Notes: generated from the letters alone by a model not told the origin. A stretch of 64,000 nt of DNA from DASUPK01 sp963743575 (GCA_963743575.1 CAVUQC010000007.1:1240001-1304000), one strand, 5' to 3'. Positions 42,812-52,794 are shown, counted from the first letter of the stretch. Made by a program: numbers and translations.

Positions 42812-42972
42812 TCCTCATCCAATAGGTCGCGGCGGTCCGGAACAGCTCGCCTTCGGCTTGCTCCGAGCCCCGTGCCAAGCAGAGAGTTGTGAGATCCACT
42901 TGGGCGAGACGCGGTGCCCGATTGCGCGCGGGGCGAGAATGTCGGCCCGTCAATTCATTGGACCTGGACTCT

Positions 42973-43001
42973 GATAGTCGAGGATACATTGTGTATAGTC
43001 G
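42973..43001 (+). promoter_or_regulatory. Promoter/operator region of the ABC importer operon
   Basis: GATAGTCG (42973-42980), then the inverted repeat ATACA-TTG-TGTAT (42984-42996), then TATAGTCG (42994-43001). The last includes a good -10 (TATAGT). The rest of the 283-bp gap after the methyltransferase gene shows no coding sequence. Confidence 0.5.
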
Positions 43002-43094
43002 GCCCCAATGGAGAGAGACGACCCGGACAGGCGTCGGCTTCCGCTGCTGCATGGCCGGTCAAGAGAAAGAAGGGGGCTGAGAGGAGTGCGATCG

Positions 43095-44141
43095 ATGCCG
43101 TGGGAACGTGTTTCGCGTCGTAAGGGACGTGGTTTGGCCGTATCAGGAGCCCTGCTGCTTGTAGGGGTGCTCGCCGCCGGCTGCGGTTCGAGCAGTTCCA
43201 GTTCGTCGTCAGGAACTGGAAGCTCGGCTGACTTCAACGGGAAGAGCGTCTTCATCGTTTCTTGTGCCCCGTCTGATCCGTATTGCGCGACCTACAACAA
43301 GACGTTGCAGGACGCTCTTCAGGCCAAGGGGATAAGCGTCCACCTGGCGACAAATCCGAAGGACTCTGCGCAGGAGCAGCAGGACCTCTCGCAGGCGATT
43401 TCCCAGCAGCCTGACCTGATCATCAACCTGCCGACTGACTCCTCGGCGATTGCCCAGCCCTACGCCCAAGCCAAGCAGGCTGGGATCCCGGTGATTGCAA
43501 CGGTCAATCCGATCTCACCAGAAGCGCTGGCCAACGCGACCTCCCAGGTCTACGCGAACAACCAGCAGATGGGACAGATCGCGGCCGACAACATCGCCGC
43601 CGGTATGAAGGCGATCGGCAAGACGAGCGGCAACATCATCTCGATCACCGGCAACGCAGCCAGCCTGACCACGACTCAGCGTGAGCAGGCGTTCGAGCAG
43701 AGGCTCAAGGCGGATGCCCCAGGCCTGAACCTTGTCGCGGTCGAGGACGGCAACTGGGATCCAGTCAAGACCCAGACCATCGCATCGCAGCTCCTCGCAG
43801 CCAACCAGAGCAAGGGTGGCATCCAGGGCGCGTATGGCATGTCCGGACTGCAGGCGACCGGGATCATTCGGGCCGCCCAGCAGGCTGGCCAGTCGGTTGG
43901 AGTCGACTCCAAGGGCATGATCGTCAGCGGCAGCAACTGCGGGCCGGTCAGTGTGAAGTCGATCCAGGGCGGAGAGCTCTACGGCGATGGATCGGAGACG
44001 CCAAGTGGGGACGCGAATGCGGTGCTCCCGTTCGTCTATAAGGTCCTGAGCGGGCAGACCATTCCGCACTCGGTCGCAACGCCCATTCAGGCCATCACAA
44101 AGGCCAACGTCTCGCAGTGGATTCAGCCCTGCACCTACTAG
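43095..44141 (+). CDS. Substrate-binding lipoprotein of an RbsB-type ABC importer
   Basis: The 348-residue product has a signal peptide with lipobox LAAGC (Cys about residue 32), a poly-Ser linker, then a periplasmic-binding-protein type 1 fold: KSVFIVSCAPSDPYCATYNK, QDLSQAISQQPDLIINLP, and IPVIATVNPI. ATG 43095 has AGGAG at 43082-43086; an earlier ATG at 43008 would add a charged leader and spoil the signal. It should deliver the island's substrate to the permease proteins encoded just downstream. Confidence 0.92.
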   Translation: MPWERVSRRKGRGLAVSGALLLVGVLAAGCGSSSSSSSSGTGSSADFNGKSVFIVSCAPSDPYCATYNKTLQDALQAKGISVHLATNPKDSAQEQQDLSQAISQQPDLIINLPTDSSAIAQPYAQAKQAGIPVIATVNPISPEALANATSQVYANNQQMGQIAADNIAAGMKAIGKTSGNIISITGNAASLTTTQREQAFEQRLKADAPGLNLVAVEDGNWDPVKTQTIASQLLAANQSKGGIQGAYGMSGLQATGIIRAAQQAGQSVGVDSKGMIVSGSNCGPVSVKSIQGGELYGDGSETPSGDANAVLPFVYKVLSGQTIPHSVATPIQAITKANVSQWIQPCTY

Positions 44142-44248
44142 GGGACGTTGTCTAGACGGTCACTTGGGACAATGAATGGGACGCTGGTCACCGAGGAGCA
44201 TGGTTCTAACCGCTCTCGGGGGCCAGCGTCCCGGTCCCTGCGTTACGT

Positions 44249-45802
44249 ATGACTGTTGCTACGGAAAGCCCACAGTCAGAGAAGCTCCTCTGCGAGCTGC
44301 GCGAAATCGATAAGTCATATGGGCCTGTTCGGGCGCTCCGGTCAGCATCTCTGAGTGTTCGGCCCGGAGAAATCCTGGGCATCTGCGGCCACAATGGTGC
44401 CGGTAAGAGCACGCTGATCAAGCTGATGGCCGGCGCCGTACAGGCCGACTCCGGAACGATTCGATTCGATGGTGAGGAGACCACCTTCGCCAATGTCCAG
44501 GCCGCCCAGCGGGGTGGGGTGGCACTTGTCGAGCAGGAGTTGAGCGTTGTCCCTCAACTCTCCGTTGCCGACAACATGGTCTTAGGCAACGTCGACGAGC
44601 CGGTCATCGTTCGGCATCGTGAGCTGGACCAACGTGTTCGTCGTCTCTTGGCTCGGGTCGGATTGGAACACGTTGACCCGCACACCGCACTCGCGAAGCT
44701 TGCCCTCGGTGAACAGCAACTAGTCGAGATTGGCCGGCTACTTGGCCGGCAGGCGCAGTTGCTGATCCTCGACGAGCCCACGGCGAGCCTGAGCAAGAAC
44801 GAGATCGATCGCGTCTTTGACGCTTTGCGTGCGGTTGTCGCTGAGGGCAAGACGGTGATCTTCGTCTCCCATCGCCTCGACGAAGTTCTCAGTCTCTGTA
44901 ACCGAGTCGTCGTCATGCGCGACGGAGAAGTCGTTGCCACCGAAGATGTATCTCGGATGACCAAGCCGAAGCTGATCGAGTTGATGCTTGGCAGCCGTGG
45001 CAAGGAACTCCCCGCGCCGACATATACGCCTCGCACCGATCGGGTGGTCCAGGTTTCAAATCTCACTGTTCCCGGAGCTGTTGACGATGTCAGCTTCAGC
45101 GCACCCGGGGGAACAATCGTCGGATTGGCTGGCCAAGTCGGCGCCGGGACAAGCGAGATCTTGCGCGCGCTGGGCGGCTTGGTGGTCAATGCCCGAGGCC
45201 ACGTCAGTGTCGACGGACGACGACTCAGCTTGGGATCTCCGCGCAAAGCCTTGTCTTGTGGCGTGCAATTCATCTCCAATGACCGCAAGTCGGAAGGGCT
45301 CTTCCTCGAGCACCCGATCGACCTCAACTTGGTCTCAACTCGGTTGCCGGCGCTGGACAGATTCGGCTGGCTGAGTCCGGGTCGAATTCGTCACGCTGCT
45401 CAAGAGCTTGCTGAAATGGCCACCGTTCCGGCCGACCGGCTGAGCAAACGCGTCGAGACTCTGAGCGGAGGGAATCAGCAGAAAGTCCTCCTTGGCAGGT
45501 GCCTGGACTCCAAGAAGCTCTCGCTTCTGCTCCTTGACGAGCCCACCCGGGGTGTGGACGTCGGTGGCCGAGCGGAACTGCACCGCCTGATCCGCAAGAT
45601 CGCCGCAACCGGGGCCACTGTACTTTTCTCTTCGACTGAGCTCGACGAGCTTCTAGAGCTCTCCGATACAACGATCAGCCTGTTCGACGGACGCGTGATC
45701 AACATCAGCCCGCGTTCTGAGACGAACGCATCCCGCTTGCTCGCCGAGATGACCCAAGCCTCCTCAACGGTCGAGAGCGTTGGAACGGGCAGCACTGCTT
45801 AA
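44249..45802 (+). CDS. Duplicated ATP-binding protein of an RbsA-type ABC importer
   Basis: The 517-residue product has two ABC modules. The first has an intact Walker A GHNGAGKST (about residue 50), signature LALGEQQLVEI and Walker B LLILDEPTAS. The second has the usual degenerate Walker A GQVGAGTSE, LSGGNQQKVLLGR and LLLLDEPTRGVD. This asymmetry is normal for RbsA/MglA/XylG proteins. The gene overlaps the first permease start by 23 bp. Confidence 0.95.
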   Translation: MTVATESPQSEKLLCELREIDKSYGPVRALRSASLSVRPGEILGICGHNGAGKSTLIKLMAGAVQADSGTIRFDGEETTFANVQAAQRGGVALVEQELSVVPQLSVADNMVLGNVDEPVIVRHRELDQRVRRLLARVGLEHVDPHTALAKLALGEQQLVEIGRLLGRQAQLLILDEPTASLSKNEIDRVFDALRAVVAEGKTVIFVSHRLDEVLSLCNRVVVMRDGEVVATEDVSRMTKPKLIELMLGSRGKELPAPTYTPRTDRVVQVSNLTVPGAVDDVSFSAPGGTIVGLAGQVGAGTSEILRALGGLVVNARGHVSVDGRRLSLGSPRKALSCGVQFISNDRKSEGLFLEHPIDLNLVSTRLPALDRFGWLSPGRIRHAAQELAEMATVPADRLSKRVETLSGGNQQKVLLGRCLDSKKLSLLLLDEPTRGVDVGGRAELHRLIRKIAATGATVLFSSTELDELLELSDTTISLFDGRVINISPRSETNASRLLAEMTQASSTVESVGTGSTA

Positions 45803-46763
45803 CGCCGGTGGTACGCGGCGGATCGCTGGGCTGGGTCAGCCCTCGGCAATAGCGGTCGTAATCACCTTGCTCGCCGTCCTTTTGGCGGTAGCGGCGTTCA
45901 CGACAGCCGGTTTCTTCTCTTCCACCAACGTTCGCGCCGTGCTCTTCTCCGGAGCTCTCGTCGGCATCATCGCCGCCGGTCTGACCCTGATCACCGTGAG
46001 CGGCAGCATCCTCTCGATGTCGCTGGGGATCACGGCCGCCGTTTCGGCGATCTGGTTCATCTCAGCTCTGGACATGGGCGTTCCGGTCGCCATTTTCACC
46101 ACTCTCCTTCTTGGAGGGGGGATCTGCGGTCTCCAGGGGCTGTTGGTCGGGTTTTGGGGCGCCAATCCGATCATCGTCACGATCGGCGCCGGCGTGGTCC
46201 AGTCGGGAATGGTTCAGTGGTTGACGGGCGGCGCGAGCCAGCAACCGCCGGCCAACGTCAACTACGAGTTTCTGACAAAGGTCGTCTTCGGTATCCCGGT
46301 CGACTTTTACATCTTGATCGGCGTAGCCGTCTTAATCGAGGTGATGCTGCGGCGCACCGTTCTCGGCCGCTCGATGTTCCTTGTCGGAGCCAACAAGGCT
46401 GCGGCCCGGGCCGCGGCGTTGAGGGTTCCAGCCGCGATCATTGCCGCGTTTGCAATTGCCGGCGCATGTGCCGCCTGTACGGGGATCGTGCTCGGTGCCA
46501 CGAACCAGAGCGCCGACCTCAATCTCGAGGGCGACTTGACCTTCGACTCGATTGCCGCCGTTCTCGTCGTAGGCACGGTCATTACCGGAGGTCATGGTTC
46601 AGCGATTCGGTCGGCCGCCGGGGCAATGGGAATCGCGGTGATCTCCTCGGTCTTGGTCTTGCGCGGATACAACCCAGGCGTCCGGCTGATCGTTGAAGGA
46701 GCAGTCGTCCTAACCGTCGTCATTGCCGCACACATTGCCCGGCAGAGAACGGCGATGAGGTAG
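45780..46763 (+). CDS. RbsC-type ABC importer permease 1
   Basis: The 327-residue protein has about nine hydrophobic segments. The family motif is present in GAVLFSGALVGIIAAGLTLI-like and SILSMSLGITAAVSA regions, NPIIVTIGAG, and GHGSAIRSAAGAMG near the end. It starts at TTG 45780, inside the ATPase gene. The next permease starts 3 bp after its stop. Two different permeases imply a heterodimeric channel. Confidence 0.92.
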   Translation: MERAALLNAGGTRRIAGLGQPSAIAVVITLLAVLLAVAAFTTAGFFSSTNVRAVLFSGALVGIIAAGLTLITVSGSILSMSLGITAAVSAIWFISALDMGVPVAIFTTLLLGGGICGLQGLLVGFWGANPIIVTIGAGVVQSGMVQWLTGGASQQPPANVNYEFLTKVVFGIPVDFYILIGVAVLIEVMLRRTVLGRSMFLVGANKAAARAAALRVPAAIIAAFAIAGACAACTGIVLGATNQSADLNLEGDLTFDSIAAVLVVGTVITGGHGSAIRSAAGAMGIAVISSVLVLRGYNPGVRLIVEGAVVLTVVIAAHIARQRTAMR

Positions 46764-46765
46764 GG

Positions 46766-47854
46766 ATGCGAAGGGCAGCCCTCGACATGTCGAAGCTCCG
46801 GCTCAGCCTGCCAGCGATCATTTTGGTCGTCATGGCCGCCTCGTTCGTCATTCTCCCGCAGTTTCTCGGCGGCAAGGTAAACACCCTGAGCGTCTACACG
46901 ATCCTCCAGACCTTTGCGGACTACGGTCTTGTCGCGCTGGCTGTTGGCCTGGGCATGATCCTGGCCGAGTACGACCTGTCGGCGGCGGCCGTCTTCGGCT
47001 TGGGTGGGCTGCTGGCCGTCAAGACCGGAACCGGATCTCCCGTGGTCGGAATCCTGGTCGCCTCCGCTGCAGGTCTGTTGATCGGGGCGATCCAGGGCGG
47101 GATCATGGCTCGGTGGCGGATGCGCAGCGTCGAGGTCACACTTGGAGGCTTACTCATGGTCAGTGGGCTCACTGTCGTTATCGCCCAGCAGAAGACGGTC
47201 ATCTACGACCGTCTTGACGTGAGCACCAATCTCAACCAGCGCATCCTTGAGGTCTTTTCACCGAGGAGCCTGATCGTTTTTGCGGTGTTCATCATCGCCG
47301 GCTTAGTTATCGGATTCACACGCTTTGGCCGTGACGTCAGAGCTACGGGAGGTGATCGACGATCAGCCCGCCTAACGGGGGTTCCGGTGGCGCGGACGGT
47401 GGTTGGCGTTTTCGCGATTGGTTCGATGGTCGCCGCCTTCGGGGGAGCGTTCTATGGACTAGGCGTAGGCTCCGTCGCTCCCGACGTAGGCTTGAATCCC
47501 CTTGTGTTTGCCACCATCGCTTCGATCCTGGGCGGGGTTACGCTTAGTGGCGGTCGGGGAAGTCCGATTGGCATAGCTGCTGGGGTGGTCTCGTTCGCGA
47601 CGCTGCAGCAGACACTGACGACGGTCAACGCGCCTCCATATATGAACGCCCTGATCACCGGCGGTCTCTTGATACTGGTGACACTGGTGACGGCGCCGGA
47701 CATTGGGCGACTAGGTGCGGCTGCAGCACGGCTCCGCTTCCAATATCTGCGGCCAGCCTCGATGTCCGGTCCTCGTGCAGTCGTCGCTAGCGAAGGACCT
47801 GAGACGCCGGCGGGAGGCCGCACCGAGAAGGGTCGGAAGGGGGGCGATGGCTGA
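46766..47854 (+). CDS. RbsC-type ABC importer permease 2
   Basis: The 362-residue product has about nine hydrophobic segments. Typical RbsC motifs include VALAVGLGMILAEYDLSAAAVFG, VEVTLGGLLMVSGLT, the RATGGDRRSARLTGVPV coupling loop and GGVTLSGGRGSPIGIAAG. The C-terminal ~35 residues are polar and variable. The stop overlaps the start of the OsmC gene by 8 bp. Confidence 0.92.
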   Translation: MRRAALDMSKLRLSLPAIILVVMAASFVILPQFLGGKVNTLSVYTILQTFADYGLVALAVGLGMILAEYDLSAAAVFGLGGLLAVKTGTGSPVVGILVASAAGLLIGAIQGGIMARWRMRSVEVTLGGLLMVSGLTVVIAQQKTVIYDRLDVSTNLNQRILEVFSPRSLIVFAVFIIAGLVIGFTRFGRDVRATGGDRRSARLTGVPVARTVVGVFAIGSMVAAFGGAFYGLGVGSVAPDVGLNPLVFATIASILGGVTLSGGRGSPIGIAAGVVSFATLQQTLTTVNAPPYMNALITGGLLILVTLVTAPDIGRLGAAAARLRFQYLRPASMSGPRAVVASEGPETPAGGRTEKGRKGGDG

Positions 47855-48257
47855 CGTCGTCTCACGGGCCATGGCCCGGGGTGGCCGTGAAGGAGAGGTT
47901 TGGAGTAGCAACGGGTCCTACCGGCACTCGACGAAGATCGCGGGGACCGAACGTGACGGGGTCACTCCGGAGGAGCTTATTGCCGGTGCTTGGGCGGCCT
48001 GCTATGGGACGACTTTTTCCTCCTTGGCCAAGGCGCGCCGAGTCGATGTAGCGGAACCTGTGATTGAAGCCGCCGTCACCCTGTCTTCCTCCGCTGGCAC
48101 GTACACGATCACACAGGCCGACCTTCGTGTTGTCATCGACGTCCCAGTCCCTCCGGAAACCCTGGAGAAGCTGATCGAGGAGGCTCACGGACGTTGCCCC
48201 GTCTCGAAGGTGCTGACCCATGGCGCCGAAGAGGTGACTGTCAGGCGTGCGACCTGA
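47847..48257 (+). CDS. OsmC/Ohr-family peroxiredoxin
   Basis: The 136-residue product starts at ATG 47847 within the end of the permease gene. The two redox cysteines are present in WAACYGTTF and HGRCPVSK, as in OsmC organic hydroperoxide reductases. GVTPEELIAGA is the usual N-terminal block. It probably protects against peroxides made by the flavoenzymes of the pathway. It overlaps the next gene by 11 bp. Confidence 0.92.
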   Translation: MADVVSRAMARGGREGEVWSSNGSYRHSTKIAGTERDGVTPEELIAGAWAACYGTTFSSLAKARRVDVAEPVIEAAVTLSSSAGTYTITQADLRVVIDVPVPPETLEKLIEEAHGRCPVSKVLTHGAEEVTVRRAT

Positions 48258-50301
48258 GGCAGCATCTGGCGTGACGCCTAACAACGGGGCGTTGAAGGAG
48301 CTCTTCTCGCCACTTCAGATCGGACCGACTGAAGTCCGAAACCGAGTGCTCATGACGGCGCTCAGTGTCGGCTATAGCCAGGACAACATTCTCAGCGACC
48401 GGCATATCGCCTATTACCGAGAGCGAGCCCGAGGCGGGGCCGGTCTGATTGTCACCGAACAGCAGGCAGGGCACCGTCTGAGCAAAGGGTCATTTCATCG
48501 CGGTTGCTCCGCCTGGGAGAAAGCTGCCGTACCGCAGTACGCCAAGCTTGCCGACGCCGTGCACGAATTCGGTGGTCGTCAGTTCGTTCAGCTATTTGGC
48601 TGCGGCGTACATGACAAAGGAATGACGATCTTTGACGAATGGCACCCGCTCTGGGGCGTTTCAGCCATCCCGTCCATAGCGCATCGGGAGATGCCTCTCG
48701 TGATGGACCAAGCGTGCATCGATGACTTGGTCCGTGGTTTTGGTGAGTCGGCACTGAACGTGATGACCGCCAGCATGGACGGAATTGAGATCCAGGGCGC
48801 GCATACCTACCTGATCGGCCAATTCTTCAGTCCTGCGTACAACGTGCGCGATGACCGCTACGGCGGATCAGTCAAGAATCGGACTCAGTTCGCGATCGAA
48901 GTCGCCGAGGAGGTCCGTCGTCGAGTAGATGGCAATCTGGCAGTTGGACTGCGCATGTCCTATGACGAGTGGCTCGGCGATGCGGGGGTGACAGCCGAGG
49001 AAAGCGACGAGAGGATTGAGCTACTGGCCAAGAGCGGTCTTTTCGACTACTTCAGCATCAGTTCCGGTGGCTACCACGGTCTCTACAAGGTCACCCCACC
49101 AGTGAACACCCAGCCGGAGGGCTTCCTGGTGCACTACGCGGAGCGGGCCAAGGCAATCGTCGGCGAGCGGGCCCGCATCTTCACCGTCGGTCGAATCGTC
49201 GATCCCACAATGGCCAATGAGATCGTGGGCGAAGGCAAGGCTGACATGGTCGGAATGTCCCGGGCCCAACTCGCTGATCCATATCTGGCGGAGAAAGCTC
49301 AGGCTGGCCGCTTCGACGAGATCACACCATGCGTGGGGGCAAACGCCTGTCTGAGCCGACTGTGGGATCAGTTGCCCGGAGCCTGCGTCATGAATCCGAC
49401 AATGGGTCGAGAGCGGATCTGGGGCCGCGGATCAATCCAAGCGACACCGGATCCGAAGTCCATTGCGGTCGTCGGGGGTGGTCCAGCGGGCATGAAAGTC
49501 GCCTCCCTGGCGGCGCAGCGTGGGCACAAGGTGACCCTCTTTGAGCGCGAGGACGCCCTCGGCGGGCACCTCAACCTTGTCCGTCGACTCCCGGCTCGAC
49601 AGACCTGGACCCGAGGAGTTGAGTACATGGAGCGAACTGTCCGTACAGTCGGTGTGAAAGTTCAACTGAAGAGCCATCCCTCCGCGGAAGACTTGGCGAG
49701 CGGAGGGTTTGAGGAGATCGTCGTGGCGACAGGTTCCCATTGGGATCGACACGGGCTCAGTCCCTTCCGCCCTGGATTCGCTGGGATTGAGGGGGCCGAT
49801 GATCGGAGCGCGATCGACGTCTGGTCGGCTCTCGAGGAGACGCTCGAGGATCCGAAGGCGCTCGGTGAGCAAGTGGTGATAATTGACGAGAGTGGTGCGT
49901 ATTGGCCCCTGGCCCTAGCGATGATCGTCGCTTCGGCGGGGGCAAGCGTCGACATCGTCACTCCGCACGCATCGATTGGGGAAGAGGCGGTCAAGACAGG
50001 TGAGCTGCAGACGATCATGCCCGACCTGATGGCCGCCGGCGTCAATGTGCTGACCCACCTGATGGTTGAGCAGATCGATCCTGAGCGAATCGTCGCTCGT
50101 TCTATCTGGGGTGGCGAGGCCGAGGAGATCCCGATTGGGACGGTTGTCATGTCTATGTTCAGGTTCTCCAATGTCGAGCTTTATGACGAACTGAACGCGC
50201 TCCAGTCGCCCGCCAAGGTGGAACGGGTCGGAGATGCGGTCGCGCCACGGAAGCTCGAGGCCGTGACCTACGAAGCCGAGAAGCTCGGCCGTTCGATCTG
50301 A
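48247..50301 (+). CDS. Trimethylamine dehydrogenase/enoate reductase-like flavoenzyme 1
   Basis: The 684-residue enzyme has an N-terminal Old-Yellow-Enzyme TIM barrel (about 15-370), then a NAD(P)/FAD-binding half (about 395-680, AVVGGGPAGMKVASLAAQRGH). Relatives are trimethylamine dehydrogenase, 2,4-dienoyl-CoA reductase and N-methylproline demethylase. Between the domains the 4Fe-4S motif reads CVGANACLSR...GAC, so the second Cys of the usual CxxCxxC is Ala. Start GTG 48247 overlaps the OsmC gene. It is convergent with tcuB 14 bp away. Confidence 0.9.
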   Translation: MRPEAASGVTPNNGALKELFSPLQIGPTEVRNRVLMTALSVGYSQDNILSDRHIAYYRERARGGAGLIVTEQQAGHRLSKGSFHRGCSAWEKAAVPQYAKLADAVHEFGGRQFVQLFGCGVHDKGMTIFDEWHPLWGVSAIPSIAHREMPLVMDQACIDDLVRGFGESALNVMTASMDGIEIQGAHTYLIGQFFSPAYNVRDDRYGGSVKNRTQFAIEVAEEVRRRVDGNLAVGLRMSYDEWLGDAGVTAEESDERIELLAKSGLFDYFSISSGGYHGLYKVTPPVNTQPEGFLVHYAERAKAIVGERARIFTVGRIVDPTMANEIVGEGKADMVGMSRAQLADPYLAEKAQAGRFDEITPCVGANACLSRLWDQLPGACVMNPTMGRERIWGRGSIQATPDPKSIAVVGGGPAGMKVASLAAQRGHKVTLFEREDALGGHLNLVRRLPARQTWTRGVEYMERTVRTVGVKVQLKSHPSAEDLASGGFEEIVVATGSHWDRHGLSPFRPGFAGIEGADDRSAIDVWSALEETLEDPKALGEQVVIIDESGAYWPLALAMIVASAGASVDIVTPHASIGEEAVKTGELQTIMPDLMAAGVNVLTHLMVEQIDPERIVARSIWGGEAEEIPIGTVVMSMFRFSNVELYDELNALQSPAKVERVGDAVAPRKLEAVTYEAEKLGRSI

Positions 50302-50315
50302 GCTCCAGGTCTTTC

Positions 50316-51407
50316 CTAGCCGCTCGCTCGTTCCCCTGCACTCTTGAGTAGTGCGGCGAACCGATAGAAGCCGTGGACGAACTTCCCGTAGGGCATGGTC
50401 ACGAACAGTGCGAATACGCAGACAAGGTGGAAGGCCAGTAGCGAGCCCATCGCGGTTGTTTCTCGCAACGCCAGCAGCAGGCATCCGCTTGCCGCGGTCA
50501 ACAAGAGCAGCAGGATGAAGCTCGCCCCAAGCGATGTCTCTTTCGGGCCGACTGGGTTCCGCATAGCAAGCATGCCCAGACAACCGGCGATGATCATCAC
50601 TCCCCCCAGCAGCCCTGATATGACCGGGACACTCGCGATCGGGTAGGGCGGCAGCTTGCCGAGAAAGTGTTCTGTGATTGCCGCGGCAATGGTGGCCAGG
50701 AAAGCAAAGCCAAATCCGTAGGCAACGAGATGATGAAAGCGGCGACGCCAAGGCGATGGCGTTCCTGGATCGGGGACGTAACAGTCGTCGCCGCCCCCGT
50801 CGAGCCAGCGCAGTCGGGCCGCCTCCCAGGCCGCTGTTTTCCAAAGATCGAGGCTGGTGGCCTCGCGGCGCGTTCCGCCGATGGCGCGCCAGTAGCGACC
50901 GACGCCCACACCGAGAACACATATGGCGAACAGGCCGAGGGCGAGCCCGGTGCCGATCATTGCGCCGGAGGCAATTACCCGATAGAAGGCCCCCGGACCC
51001 GTGTGGGTTTCGGTCAAGCTGGTAAGGCCGCCACTGGCCAGCAAGGCGATCAATACGAGCGCCACTGCAATCAAGCCAGCGGTGGCAAGTGTCTCCGAAC
51101 GGCGAAGGAATGCTCGGCCGAGTGCGCGCGGGGCCGCTTGCTCAACGTACGTCTCCGTCCGTATTTCGGTGAAGAGGCTCGGGAGATCAATCGCGAACGG
51201 GTGGGGGTCGGTGTACATACAGGCCTGGTAGCAGCCACGGCAGTCGTGGCAGAGATTGGCCAGATAGCTGATGTCACCAGCCTCAAAAGCGGTCCGCAAC
51301 TCAAGGGCGGGAAAGACGGCGCAGTAGCCCTCGCAATAACGGCAGGCATTGCAGATGGAGAGTTGTCGGTCAGCCTCTCCGACCAAGTCCTCAATTCGAG
51401 AGGGCAC
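50316..51407 (-). CDS. tcuB: TcuB-like electron-transfer membrane protein (CitB/CobZ type)
   Basis: The 363-residue product has two 4Fe-4S motifs near the N-terminus, CNACRYCEGYC and CHDCRGCYQAC (about residues 19-68), then six or so membrane helices, as in TcuB/CobZ. It takes electrons from the partner flavoprotein TcuA and passes them to the membrane quinone pool. It starts at GTG 51407, overlapping the 3' end of tcuA by 17 bp, so the pair is translationally coupled. Confidence 0.9.
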   Translation of the reverse strand: MPSRIEDLVGEADRQLSICNACRYCEGYCAVFPALELRTAFEAGDISYLANLCHDCRGCYQACMYTDPHPFAIDLPSLFTEIRTETYVEQAAPRALGRAFLRRSETLATAGLIAVALVLIALLASGGLTSLTETHTGPGAFYRVIASGAMIGTGLALGLFAICVLGVGVGRYWRAIGGTRREATSLDLWKTAAWEAARLRWLDGGGDDCYVPDPGTPSPWRRRFHHLVAYGFGFAFLATIAAAITEHFLGKLPPYPIASVPVISGLLGGVMIIAGCLGMLAMRNPVGPKETSLGASFILLLLLTAASGCLLLALRETTAMGSLLAFHLVCVFALFVTMPYGKFVHGFYRFAALLKSAGERASG

Positions 51408-52791
51408 TTGCAGCCTCTCTTCCGGCCAGACGGCCGAAGACGGTGCCGATCGTCATGCCAAACCCAGCCAGGTAGCCGCGCTTGAGGATGTTGCCGGCCA
51501 TGATCTCTCCTGCCGCATAGAGGCGCCGGAAGACACCATCTTCGGAAACGACCTCCGCCCGGGGAGTGACTTTGACGCCCAGGTAAGTGAAGGTCACTCC
51601 AGGCCGTAGGGGATAGGCCATCAGCGGCCGACGCTCGATCCTCAGTGCCCAATTGCTCTTTGGTGGATCGAGACCTTCGGTCGAGCGCCCATCAAGCTTC
51701 TTTGGGTCATAGGGCGGGGCTTCGGATGGAACGCCGGCGTTGAATCGTTCGACGCTCTGGGCGAGCCGTTTGCCGGCAAGGCCCAACTTGTCGGCCAGGT
51801 CCCTGACGTCGTCACCTTCCACAGGGGGGTAGATCGAGGGGATAAAGCGTCCGGCGACCTGTGCGTCGAAGATCGAGTAGGCGATCTGCGATGGCTGCTC
51901 GGCGATCAGCTGACCCCAGGTTGCGTATCGCTTGGGCCAGAGGTCTTCACCTTCGTCGTAGAACCGGTCCCCGTTCTCATTGACAACGATGCTGAAGGGC
52001 ACAGAGTCCACCCGGGTGACCAGACCCCCCTCGTGCCTCGGTGATCGTGCGTCGACGGCGATCGCATGCATGCGCTTTTCGTCACCGGCTGGGACCGCAC
52101 CTAGGTCAAGCAGATGGCGAAGAAGCAGGCCGTCGTTCTGTATCGAGCCGCGGATTACATAGTTCGATGCGGCCGCGCCCCAAAGCTGCCGGAGCCACTC
52201 TTCGTTTGCTTCGAAACCCCCCGATGCGATGACCACAGCGCCAGCCTCGATTGTCTCGCGTCCCGCTTCAGTCTGAGCCTCGACGCCGCGACAGACGAGG
52301 CCGTCCACGATCAGGCTTATGACCCGGACCCCGTATCTGACCTCGATCCCTTCTCGGCTGGCAGCGCGGTAGTAAGCATTGAGCAGTGCCTTTCCCCCTC
52401 CGAGAAAGAATCGATTTGTCCGCCCGAGCTGAAGGGAGCCGGAGTGGGCCGGTTGCCAACGAACGCCCTTGGACTCCATCCAACCCGGCAGTTCCCGCGA
52501 CGAGGAAATCGCAAGACGCGCCAACTCGACGTCCAACTTCTCGCCGCTGACGCCGATCAGGTCCTCGAGAAATTCCTTCTCGTCATAGGTCCCATCCATT
52601 ACCGAGTCGGGTCCATGGGCGCAGCGGAGGTTGCGGGTGTACTTGCTGTTGCCGCCGCGCCATCCCGGCCCGGACCGCTCGAGAATCTGCACGCTGGCCC
52701 CTGTTTCGCGAGCTGACAACGCCGCACAGAGAGCAGCATTCCCTCCGCCAACGACAAGCACGTCGGGACGGTCTTGCTTGGTAAACTGCAC
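51391..52791 (-). CDS. tcuA: TcuA-like FAD-dependent dehydrogenase (tricarballylate dehydrogenase family)
   Basis: The product is of the succinate dehydrogenase/fumarate reductase flavoprotein type: DVLVVGGGNAALCAALSARE at the N-terminus, GWRGGNSKYTRNLR, ASGGFEANEEWL, and C-terminal YAAGEIMAGNILKRGYLAG with TIGTVFGRLAG. TcuA in known systems oxidises tricarballylate to cis-aconitate, but paralogues act on other acids. GTG 52791 gives 466 residues; an upstream TTG at 52800 is also possible. A good -10 (TATACT, minus strand, 52803-52808) sits about 11 bases before GTG, so the transcript has almost no leader. Confidence 0.9.
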   Translation of the reverse strand: MQFTKQDRPDVLVVGGGNAALCAALSARETGASVQILERSGPGWRGGNSKYTRNLRCAHGPDSVMDGTYDEKEFLEDLIGVSGEKLDVELARLAISSSRELPGWMESKGVRWQPAHSGSLQLGRTNRFFLGGGKALLNAYYRAASREGIEVRYGVRVISLIVDGLVCRGVEAQTEAGRETIEAGAVVIASGGFEANEEWLRQLWGAAASNYVIRGSIQNDGLLLRHLLDLGAVPAGDEKRMHAIAVDARSPRHEGGLVTRVDSVPFSIVVNENGDRFYDEGEDLWPKRYATWGQLIAEQPSQIAYSIFDAQVAGRFIPSIYPPVEGDDVRDLADKLGLAGKRLAQSVERFNAGVPSEAPPYDPKKLDGRSTEGLDPPKSNWALRIERRPLMAYPLRPGVTFTYLGVKVTPRAEVVSEDGVFRRLYAAGEIMAGNILKRGYLAGFGMTIGTVFGRLAGREAASALSN

Positions 52792-52794
52792 GGT

